64,000 nt of DNA from Dermacentor variabilis (Eukaryota > Arthropoda > Arachnida > Ixodida > Ixodidae). The position numbers and the translations under genes are program-made. The notes beneath the pieces were generated by a model. The model worked only from the letters and a program-made list of their open reading frames with translations, did no database searches and had not been told where the DNA came from. Location of the stretch: positions 25,395,868 through 25,459,867 of the forward strand of contig NW_027460291.1 in NCBI RefSeq assembly GCF_050947875.1. The letters run 5' to 3'. This document shows positions 56,100 to 64,000 of the stretch, piece after piece. Within the stretch, counting starts at the first letter, position 1, and every line of letters starts with the position of its first letter.

Positions 56100-56984
56100 C
56101 CGCAGGCGAAGGACCATAACATTAAAGATTACCACAACCAAGCGCTGGTCTCAACGAGTCAGCGCGTTCGCTCTCAAAAGATTGGGTTGCGTCATACCAG
56201 ACAGCTCGATCGTTTACATTGCTCTGTAACAACCTCGAGCGTTCCAAGGACGCAATTTGTGTCCTGAAGCCCTGGATCCTCGATAAACGAAACAAGCCGC
56301 AGGCGGCGATGGCCCACGTCACTAGCTGTCACAGTACGGTGTCTCAGGAGCCGTCTAATGTGCAGACGCCAGAGTCGCACCGAGTCGCCACCTGGCAGAT
56401 GACGTCGAAAACATGCTTAGTGTTGCAGGGCCAGACTGGAGTGCAGCAAGTCCATGCCGGCCGTGAGCGTGCGCAGGCGCAAGCCGTCCTCTGGTCGCCG
56501 ATATAATGTGTACCTCGAGGCACGTGGAGTGTATGTCCTGTTTGTCTTCATTCAGAGGTTGTTGCGCACTTGTGGCCGCTCGCCTACATTTCTTCACGAT
56601 AAACAGAAACGCAGAAACCTTTGTTCTCGTCCAGTCACCTTTCAAGAGACCCCGCGGCGCAAATCATACGCGATGATTTGAGTCCACTTTTCTGTGCTCC
56701 GCACCCCCAGATAACATGTTGCGCACAACGCGTACTTCTTCGCGTCGGCAGAGAACGCTCCCCGCAGGTGGTCCTCGATAGCGCCGCCAAGCGTGACCGG
56801 CTGCGGCGCAGACGAAAGGCGCGTGCGTGAAAAACCGCACATGGACTGCTTACAGCACCATTCGCATGAGCAGCGTCATGTATGGTTACGTAATAGCGTC
56901 CGCCATTGAGCGTGTTCAGATCGACGTTTGATGGATGTACTAGAACGGCCGCGGTGGCCGCAGACACGGATCAGACTAGCGGAA
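56096..56984. other. Moderately GC-rich region, no gene named
   Basis: Several frames of 60-110 codons overlap on both strands without recognisable motifs. It could hold exons of the SLC22 gene but I could not identify any. Confidence 0.3.
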
Positions 56985-57060
56985 CGCCTTGGCCCGGCTC
57001 GCCCAAAAGCCCGGGCCGGACTCGTGCTTGAAGCCATGGACCCGGGTAGTGCACGAGTCC
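56985..57060. repeat. GGCCCGG-rich short repeat
   Basis: Words CTTGGCCCGGCTCGCCC, AAAGCCCGGGCC and GGACCCGGG follow one another. The same word mix recurs at 60060-60180 (GGCCCAGGC, GGGCCGGGCTT, GGCGGGCCCG), so it is a dispersed simple-sequence family. Confidence 0.5.
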
Positions 57061-58626
57061 GTTCACTATTGAGCCTGTAGGTCAGACCTTCGAACACACG
57101 CGGGTGATCTGCGTAGATATGATGTATTATCTGCAAAGCTAAATCAACAATTTAGAACAACTGGCGGTTAATTACCTTGACAAACGAAATGAACAACACT
57201 TTCCATCCTTTTTTGTTCGATTTCATTGTCTAAAAACTATTGTAATTGTTTTTGTTGCGGTTTTCATCATAAATCAAGCTTTGTTTCGCAAAAGACAAGT
57301 TTTAATACAAAAGGCGTTTTGAACCGTTTCGCTGCTACAGATTTTTGCGATTGCACTGTTTCGTCGCTTCTGATACAACTATTTCACTCCATCGACGTCA
57401 TTTTGCCGCTTGTTTACTTATTTCCCAAAAAATAACGCTTGATTCATGTTCACCGTAGTACGCATTGATATAGCTTCCGCCTTAGCAGTATTCACCGTTT
57501 TCTGACGAGCCTTCAGTTTGTGCACAATAATTGTCATGGGCCCAGATGGGTTGGTATGGCAGCGCTTTTCCTGCCCTAATCTTTTTCGAGCCAAAATTTG
57601 AATAGGCGTACTTGAACATTCGGCTGCTTTTGCACAAAATAACTTTTACGCTTTTTCTGGCTGTAAGAACTATTTAGAAGAGCAATTTTATTACAATAGC
57701 CGCTACGACACCTAAAGGGCGCTGGCGCCGCCGCCATAGCGCTGTCACGGTATCGACGCGCATGAGCAGCGCGTACACGGAGTGTTGCCTTTCGCTGCAA
57801 AAAAAAAAAATCGCCGACGATTACGGCACTCTATGATGCGAAATCTGAGCTCAACCCTTTACGTGTTTTCATTATATTTGCTGGCGCGGACATTCTGTCT
57901 CGTGCGGCACGTTGCGCACGGGGCGAGATGTGGCGCGACTGTACCGCTAACGGGACGTCGCCACAGGCGGCGCGCGGGTGACGGGAGGGCGTGATTCACA
58001 AAGGCCGCGTAGGCCGCTTTGCGTAGGCCGCAAAGCCCGTCTTGCTAGGCGCTACGCTTTCCTCTCATGCATTCGCCATACCCTCCTCCTTCGCTTTCCG
58101 CCTCATGGTTCCACTGCCCCCTCCTTCTCCGCTTTCCTCTTCGTGTTCTCTTCCCTATCACTGTCTTTCATCTTCCGCTGCGTTCCACGTTCGCTTTCAT
58201 GCTTGGCTGCGTTCGCTCGCTGAGGGACAACGCCGACGCTCGCCGCCGGAACGGGAGCCTAAGAGCTGTGCTCTAAAACGTCAAAGCCAAGTCAACCACA
58301 CGCCATGTATGAGACCGGGCTAGCTAGTGGTACGCCCCGTTCCACGCTGTTTAACAAATGGAATAAACCTCGCGCTCAATTTGATCGGCACTGCCGTAGC
58401 CAGGCCAGCGTTCTGGCTTCTACGGCCACCATTAGCGTTGTACTCTGACACATTAGAGTTCCTACTGAGAATATATGCATGCGTACTACACCATAATACG
58501 TACACTAGTCTGGTCGGAAAGAACAGTAAACGTAAAGCTAGACTTAGCGCTGCTTAACGCCAAAAGGTTTACCAGATTTGCGCCGTTCTCATCTCATGCA
58601 CCGTCGAGATGCGACGCCAGTAACAC
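57061..58626. other. Spacer with a GC-rich segment
   Basis: The first 700 bp are AT-rich. From 57880 to 58330 the sequence is GC- and CT-rich with overlapping frames on the plus strand (for example 58042-58323) and no domain. No gene is recognised. Confidence 0.35.
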
Positions 58627-58771
58627 GATCTTGGAATGCGCGAAGGGACACGGGCACATACTAGTCTGTGTCCTGCGCTTGTTTTGTCTGCTTCTAGTCT
58701 GTGTCCGTGTCACTTCGCGCTAGAATCCAAGATTATGTTACCGCACCAACTCGCCCAACTTTCTATCCTTT
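58627..58771 (-). mobile_element. Snap-back foldback element, copy E
   Basis: A 145 bp element between perfect 12 bp duplications, CGCCAGTAACAC (58615-58626 and 58772-58783). On the minus strand the leader AAAGGATAGAAAGTTGGGCG runs into AGTTGGTGCGG. Next is the first arm with TAGCGCGAAG and ACACGGACAC, a 29 bp loop (58665-58693), and the second arm. Stem pairing extends a few bases into the duplicated target. Confidence 0.8.
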
Positions 58772-59699
58772 CGCCAGTAACACCAGTGGCAATATTCCTC
58801 ACGCTGCAGCACAGTCATATTGGAGTCAGGACACCATTCCTGCGTCGCTTCAGCAGTAGTCCCGCGTTCTGTGCTGCACCGTGCTGCCTCCGCGCATTGT
58901 TAGCCCAGCATGCAAAGAGCTAGAGCGGAACGTTAAAATTGGTTGTCGCTGTCAATTCATCGCCTCCTGGTGAAACTTGCTTAATTTACTAGTGTGCCTC
59001 ATTCTTTTGATTTAGAACGTAAAGTTTAAAGTTGCGTACAATTGGGTACAATAAAAGAAATTGCAGTTTCGCAAGAAAGGCGAAGCATCGATTGCGATAG
59101 CAAATTAGCACGCAGCCATACGAAGTAAGGATAGCACTTTTATCGGCCGTATCGACTTGTAAACATTGGCTTGGTAACTACATTAACAAGCATGGTGTAG
59201 TCGCGCACAGCGAACATGGACACTCAGTCGATAACTGCTTCGCTGTCGAAACGCTACCGTGTGCAAGCGCGGCAGCAGCGAGCGTTGTGCCCTTCCTGCA
59301 CTGTCGCTTCAACGCACACTGAGAGCCGAGAGCCCACAGCACGCACAAAAATACGAGCCGTCGACGCACCTAGACCATAGACTCTCCATCCGTCGCAGAT
59401 CGCTCTCAAGGTATGACCGGGAGACCACGCGCAGCCGACACATACGCAGTTGCAGGCGGAGTAGATCGCCGACCCGCCTACCCTCTGCGGTGCCTCGCAA
59501 CGTTGAGAGCCTCACGCGCGAGGGAAGGCGCGCTTGCGGCACGATTATTTCCTGTCCACGCGGGCGACACTGAGCCGCCGATCGTCGGCTCACCTCGCAC
59601 GCTTTTACTGGCACGTACTGCGTGGACGCGCGGCGACGGTGTGATCCCCTTTGGACTGCAAACGGAACACCACGGCGCCGGCGGCAGAAATGCGCCAGG
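58772..59699. other. Spacer, GC-rich toward the right
   Basis: Includes an ACAATAAAAG word near 59048 and, from 59380, GC-rich DNA with frames open on both strands. No gene is recognised. Confidence 0.35.
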
Positions 59700-59712
59700 A
59701 GTGTCCATATAC

Positions 59713-59838
59713 AGGAGAGCACGTTGTTGGGCGAGTCGGTCGTACATACTTAAAGAAGGGAATTGCGCTAAAAAAAGACACGGACGAGTCCATGTCCTTA
59801 CTCGTCCGTGTCTTTTTTTAGCGCAATTCCCTTCTTTA
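59713..59838 (+). mobile_element. Snap-back foldback element, copy F
   Basis: A 126 bp element flanked by a 13 bp duplication, AGTGTCCATATAC (59700-59712 and 59839-59851). The plus strand has a ~15 bp leader, then TTGGGCGAGTCGGTCG. A near-perfect 42 bp-arm hairpin follows (59748-59789 and 59800-59841) with loop CCATGTCCTT. The stem carries AATTGCGC, an A7 run and GACACGGACGAG. Almost no mismatches exist between the arms, so this is probably the youngest copy. Confidence 0.85.
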
Positions 59839-59851
59839 AGTGTCCATATAC

Positions 59852-61499
59852 TTGCTATCGCAATGAAATATGTATAATTGCCACGAAGTGTTAACGCAAG
59901 TTTCATTTTTGTCGGCCTTCGCACGTTATCTGTACACGTACTTTGTAGGGAAAAGTTGTCAGCAATGTTTTACTGTCACTGCATGTAGCTTTATTCTAAT
60001 GTCTTAGAATACAACGACGATGTAATGAAAACTTGAAGGCAGGTATAGATCAAGTTCCTCCGGTGGGGCCAGGCCGGGTCCACTGAAACATTCAAGGGCC
60101 CAGGCTTGGAGCCACGGACCCCGGTTGGGCCGGGCTTTATACGGCGGGCCCGTGCTTAAAAATTTGGCCCGGTGCTCTAGCTCAGACAGCTAATAAGTTG
60201 ACCGCCACCAGTGTGCGAAGGGTGGTTATACAGCGCAAGGCTATGACCAGAGCTGTACAGACAGTTTTAATATACATTTCGCGCATCCATCATGTCTGCA
60301 CTGCAATCTTACTTTGTGGAAGCTTACCTGCTGAAGGCGACGAACGCAGCAGCCTGATCTTCGATTTCGCCCTTTACTTCTAGTCTTTATAACGATAGAT
60401 TAGTAAGGCTCTTACGTCTGTACGCCTGTTGTGGTCGTGAAGCGTATGCGTAACCACTTTGTTGGGCCTTAGGCATATCTGCGCGCAGAGAAAGACTTTT
60501 TAGATACCGCTGTGACCGCGGTGGTTAGTACCGACTGCGTCCTTCTTGTTATCACCACTAACCTGATAAATTGGGAATGGTTTTCTGATCCCTTACAGCT
60601 CTGAATAAAATTGTATTTGCGCACGCGTGGATAAAAGTGTTGTGAGTGGTTTAGGGATCGCTTGCCTGCTGTTGGATTGGCGGCGCACAAAGCAGACTCG
60701 CGGCAGCCGCCTATTATTCCACGTTTGACTTCACTGCTACGCGAAGTTGCTCGAGTATTTCAGTCGCACTTTCGTGGGGTGCACGTGGCACTCACTTGCA
60801 CGCTTATCGAAGTTCAGTATTCCATGATATTTGGTGCCAGTGGTGACATCATGTTGTTGCTGCAGGCGGTGCTAGCCTGAAAGTAATTGCCGGCACCTGG
60901 CTATACAGCGCTGGCGGTTGCTCGCCTCGCGGAGAGATGTGCATGACGAGTGGTGGTACACACGGGCTCTCCTTGTGCAGCTGAGGTGAATGAAGCTCGC
61001 CACACAGTCTCATTCCACATCTTCAAGTTTTTGCCGCAGTTCTTACTGCTCACGCCAGAACACGCTTCCCTCTGCTCTTCTACATTGGAGATAAGGCACG
61101 AAGTGTTCTTGCTTCCTCCCGATTAAAAAGGCGTTCAGAATGGCGCTCCTGTGCTGATCTTTGCTGCGCGTAGCGCATACTGCTTGCTGCCAAGGGCTAC
61201 AAGCAGCCCTGTCCTAAATGGTGCCATAAGCAATCATCACAGCATGCCATGACTCTAGCTCCCCCATTCCCGCCGCCACTGTTATCACCCCCCCTTCCCT
61301 CCCCGCCATATTTAAGCCAGTGCCGCGGCCACCGTCCCGTCTCCGCCGCTATCTTCACGTCTCCCTCTTTTTTCTACCGCAGCGGTGCACGAAGCATAGT
61401 CAACATTGACATTTGAGCGCGTTAGAAGATAATGCAAAATTAGAAAGAAAAAGAAACCGCTCGAAAGTGATTCAACAATCCAGCTGAAGTTGATCCAGG
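59852..61499. other. Spacer with GGCCCGG repeat and promoter-like DNA
   Basis: Besides the GGCCCGG-rich stretch at 60060-60180 there is a CT-rich, TATTTAAG-containing segment at 61250-61340 that could be a promoter. No coding region is supported. Confidence 0.35.
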
Positions 61500-61760
61500 G
61501 AAAGAAGGGGGAAGGTGGAAGATGGAAATTCAAGACGATGAGCAAAACGAGAACAAGGTGAAAGCGGGAGCCAAGGTTTCAACAAGTGCACTTGTTTCTT
61601 TCAAGGCGACATATGCTTTACTCGGCACAGTATATATGGGTAGGGTTCTTCTAAAGGGGAGAGGCGGTGAGGCGCGTGGTGCGGCAACGAGCGAAGGTGT
61701 GTTGTCGGCGAGGGTGTAGAATCGAGAATAAAGGAGTGCTATGCACAAGGCCGGTGACAC
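61500..61760 (-). mobile_element. Penelope-associated 3' sequence
   Basis: On the minus strand, TTGAAAGAAACAAGTGCACT and GTTGAAACCTTGGCTCC resemble the sequence that commonly follows arthropod Penelope-like coding regions. It is separated from the main Penelope frame by about 300 bp that includes an (AAAT)n tail at 61931-61945. Confidence 0.4.
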
Positions 61761-62061
61761 GGCCGTCTGTCAATCACGTGTCAACGCCCGTGTGTCAGCC
61801 GGCGTGTCAACTGCGTGCACAGCACCCCTCTGCTACCTGTTTCGCTGGTGGTCGTGCGCTATCGTGTCTATAACAGAGATAATAGAGGAGTGGCAGGAAC
61901 CGGTGCTCGTGAAAAAGGCTATAAATACTGAAATAAATAAATAAAAGCAAGAACACTGAAAGAAAGGACAAGGACTAAGCCACCAAACTAAGTGTTGTTC
62001 TCTATAGCTTGAGGTTTAGCATATCGAATAGATTTTAAAGCTCCCTTTGAAACATTTATGC

Positions 62062-62910
62062 CTATTGGTTGTAATCTTTTGAAATGGTGGATTTTCTTTC
62101 CCGTTCAGAGCGTAAATTTGACTGTAAAATGTGGACTTTAAATTCATCAAAGTTTTGGCCTGGTTGGGTTAAATGCTCGGCGTCGGCTTTAGGAAGCTTT
62201 TTATCTGTGTCCGCGCGATGTCCGTTTAATCTGAGGTTCATTGATTGTCTTGTTTCACCGATATATTCTTTCTTACAGAAGGAACATTGACGCATATACA
62301 TCACATCCGAACTTGTACCAGTGAAGCTAGATTTTACTTCGTGCTTATAACTATTATCGGTGCTTTTAATTTTATTGCCAGTTTGAAGGTGCCTGCAGGT
62401 TTCGCACCTCGGGCGACAACATGCTCTTATTATGGGTGAATGATGTTGGCTGACTTCTGCGCCCACTAACATTTCTTTAATGTTGCTGTTGCAGCGATAG
62501 GCAACCCTTCGTACATCCCGGAACATTTTTGTCGGGTGCTCGTTACTTGATAATATTGGGTGGTATTTTCGTAGGATGTTGTTTATGTTTGGGTGTGCAT
62601 TAGAATATTTTGTTATAAAGGATGGCGGTCTGTGAAATTCTGGAGTAGGCTGTTTCTTAGGTAATTCCGACTGTCTCTCCAATCTTGACGCGACATCATA
62701 AGCTCTATCGAGAGCAACTTGGGGATAGTTTCTTTCTGCTAGCGTTATTTTAAGGTCATTTAGGTGGTGGATATAATCGTGGTCTTCACTGCAGATTCTT
62801 CTTATCCGTTTCGCTTGTCCGACAAAATTTTTCGCTTGCAGTGTAGCGGGCGATGATTGCTGTAGTCTAAATATTGCTGGCTGTCCATAGGCTTCCGGTA
62901 AATTGTTGTT
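62062..62910 (-). pseudogene. Penelope-like element: RT end and GIY-YIG endonuclease
   Basis: One minus frame runs from about 62905 to the stop at 62062, longer than its first ATG at 62682. It begins NNLPEAYGQPAIFRLQQSS and passes ICSEDHDYIHHLNDLKITLA (reverse-transcriptase thumb). Next is a Cys-rich linker (CCRPRCETCRHLQTGN, ~62420). The endonuclease has MYMRQCSFCKKEYIGETRQS and NLRLNGHRAD (62200-62300), the GIY-YIG type fold with its conserved Arg and His region. Penelope elements use this nuclease for target-primed insertion. The N-terminal reverse-transcriptase core is missing, so the copy is 5'-truncated, but this stretch has no stop. Confidence 0.85.
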
Positions 62911-62998
62911 CTTTACTACTTTACTGGAAGCCTACGGATAGCCAGCTATATTCAAACTACAACAGTCATCACCCACGACAGTGCAAGAAAGGATTTTT
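62826..62998. repeat. Inverted Penelope arms around a 29 bp loop
   Basis: Positions 62826-62896 and 62926-62998 are inverted copies, about 80% alike; the loop is 62897-62925. The right arm, read on the plus strand, encodes the same peptide (EAYG-PAIF-LQQSSP) as the left arm does on the minus strand. Thus a second, short Penelope copy lies head-to-head with the first. Confidence 0.8.
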
Positions 62999-62999
62999 T

Positions 63000-63030
63000 T
63001 TAGCCGGCTTAGTAAACCTAAGCCGGCTAA
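63000..63030. repeat. Perfect 12 bp hairpin after T-run
   Basis: TTAGCCGGCTTA and TAAGCCGGCTAA flank the loop GTAAACC, immediately after a T-rich run (62994-63000). Each arm also contains AGCCGGCT, itself palindromic. Confidence 0.8.
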
Positions 63031-63031
63031 G

Positions 63032-63352
63032 TTAGCGTGCGTGGAATGACGTGCCCAGACACACAGGGACCGAAAGAACTCCACGACCGCGAGGAGGATC
63101 CGCTAGAAGTGCAGCGTCTTGCCAGCCTTGCGTCGGCCTCGTGCCATGCTGATGGCGGGCATGATGTGTGCGTCCATTTCGCGCTTTTGAACGGCAGGGC
63201 ATTGAAGGTCTCGTAGCCTCAGCTTCTGGTTCCCGCAGCGCCGCGGCATTGAGCTGAAGCGTGAGCAGCACGCACAGCAGCACGTAGTTCCAGCGCCCGG
63301 ACCGCCGAGTTGTCTTGGTGCGTACGCGAGCCCTCCTTGCTTCAGTGCGCAT
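63032..63352 (-). CDS. Small basic ORF with signal-peptide-like segment
   Basis: A minus-strand ATG at 63350-63352 opens 106 codons. After a basic N terminus (RRARVRTKTTRRSGRWN) comes a hydrophobic run, YVLLCVLLTLQLNAAA, ending in a plausible signal-peptidase site. A basic, His-rich remainder follows. A TATAAAA box stands about 200 bp upstream. A second frame (63103-63450) overlaps and stays open to KREMDAHIMPAISMARGRRK, so a frameshift or splice could change the mature part. I know no family. GC-rich DNA can give such frames by chance, and the right end abuts the hairpin at 63000-63030. Confidence 0.35.
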   Translation of the reverse strand: MRTEARRARVRTKTTRRSGRWNYVLLCVLLTLQLNAAALREPEAEATRPSMPCRSKARNGRTHHARHQHGTRPTQGWQDAALLADPPRGRGVLSVPVCLGTSFHAR

Positions 63353-63549
63353 TTCGGAGCAGCTTCTCGACTGGCGTTCCCACAGTGAACACGTGGAGGC
63401 ATGTTCGTGCGATGCGCGGGTCGCGTTGCTTTGCTGCACAAACTTCGCACCGGCAGGTACTACCACGCTACATCGTGTGGGAAAACGATGGCGCAACCTG
63501 GCAGGCTTTGCACAATTCGTTACAGCAAGTAAAGCTGTCTAAGCTGAGG

Positions 63550-63556
63550 TTTTATA
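63550..63556 (-). promoter_or_regulatory. TATA box
   Basis: TATAAAA on the minus strand in the context GGGGTATAAAACC, GC-rich on both sides as in canonical animal promoters. Transcription would start near 63525 and reach the ATG at 63352 after about 170 bases. Confidence 0.45.
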
Positions 63557-64000
63557 CCCCTTCCACACGGGCAAATTTCAGCTGCTTCTGTGAACCAGTC
63601 TATGCGATTTAAACACGAACATGCCTGGACATATTTCGGCACCAGGCGTTGACAGTGTGGCGCAAATTCCAAGTGGAGGGATATTGTTCGTAATGTTCTT
63701 AAGAAAACGTAAGAAAAGTAAAGAAATCACTATTTTCATGTGTAACTATCGACTATGGCGAAAGATCGCATGGGCTGGTGATATAATTGATATTTCAATG
63801 AAACGTACAAGTGTTTAAACCCACTGACTTCCCGCAGAAAACGCTTAAGGATGTTCTATTCCGTCTGCTAGGCAATGCGCCCATGGTCTAAAGCATTCCA
63901 CTTCCTGTTACCGTCTATTACGAACCTGACTGAGGCTCCGTCAACATCGTAGCGGCTTCAGCTGCCCAACAGGGCCGGGTACCATGACAATTCTTAACGA
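63557..64000. other. Right edge, no recognised gene
   Basis: AT-rich sequence with a 65-codon plus frame of no recognised type. Confidence 0.35.

Noticed and set aside
55868..56122. Long Ile-Tyr repeat proteins on both strands
   Set aside because: Produced by the (TA)n microsatellite.

Overview
The window looks like nuclear DNA of a hard tick (Ixodidae). The main reason is five copies of a tRNA-derived SINE that I recognise as the tick element Ruka. Three of them are nearly identical and carry perfect 11-13 bp target-site duplications. Around them lie degenerate LINEs, a Penelope-like element, a Ty3/gypsy LTR element, MITEs and microsatellites. Splice signals with long T-rich tracts, AATAAA signals and the absence of operons or ribosome-binding sites confirm a large, repeat-filled arthropod genome. 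Most long open frames here are transposon remnants or chance.

The best host gene is on the minus strand: the last three exons of an SLC22-type organic cation/carnitine transporter (54728-54957, 42747-42883, 40818-40947). They join in phase and end in a stop codon. Its 11.8 kb intron is packed with retroelements. Weaker host-gene candidates are a broken zinc-finger exon near 5.1-5.9 kb with possible upstream exons, a possible plus-strand gene at 20.1-21.9 kb, a two-exon 3' end near 29.6-29.9 kb, and a TATA-preceded small ORF with a signal-peptide-like segment at 63.0-63.6 kb.

Layout: 0-7.3 kb, candidate exons, a TTAA-flanked MITE, zinc-finger remnant and a ~150 bp tandem repeat. 7.6-10.8 kb, hAT-like element, hairpin MITE, foldback element, SINEs and a palindromic minisatellite. 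11-13.2 kb, GC-rich segments. 14.3-18.6 kb, L1-like LINE fragments with a Ruka inside. 18.7-19.8 and 25.75-26.3 kb, two related GC-rich LTR-like modules. 22.5-25.3 kb, a tandem array with a 754 bp period. 26.5-28.7 kb, an L1-like endonuclease piece and an RTE LINE. 30-32.6 kb, two LINE fragments. 35.2-40.4 kb, a decayed gypsy element with 159 bp LTRs. 40.8-55 kb, the SLC22 gene and its nested LINEs, including a nearly full-domain I-clade element. 55-64 kb, foldback elements, a (TA)n tract and a Penelope-like element with an inverted second copy.

The most unusual content is a family of short (126-192 bp) palindromic elements. They share a GGGC(G/T)AGTTGGT-like leader and end at the tip of a long hairpin. 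At least four have clear 11-13 bp target-site duplications and one sits inside a LINE reading frame. I call them 'snap-back' foldback elements and have not seen them described under that structure.
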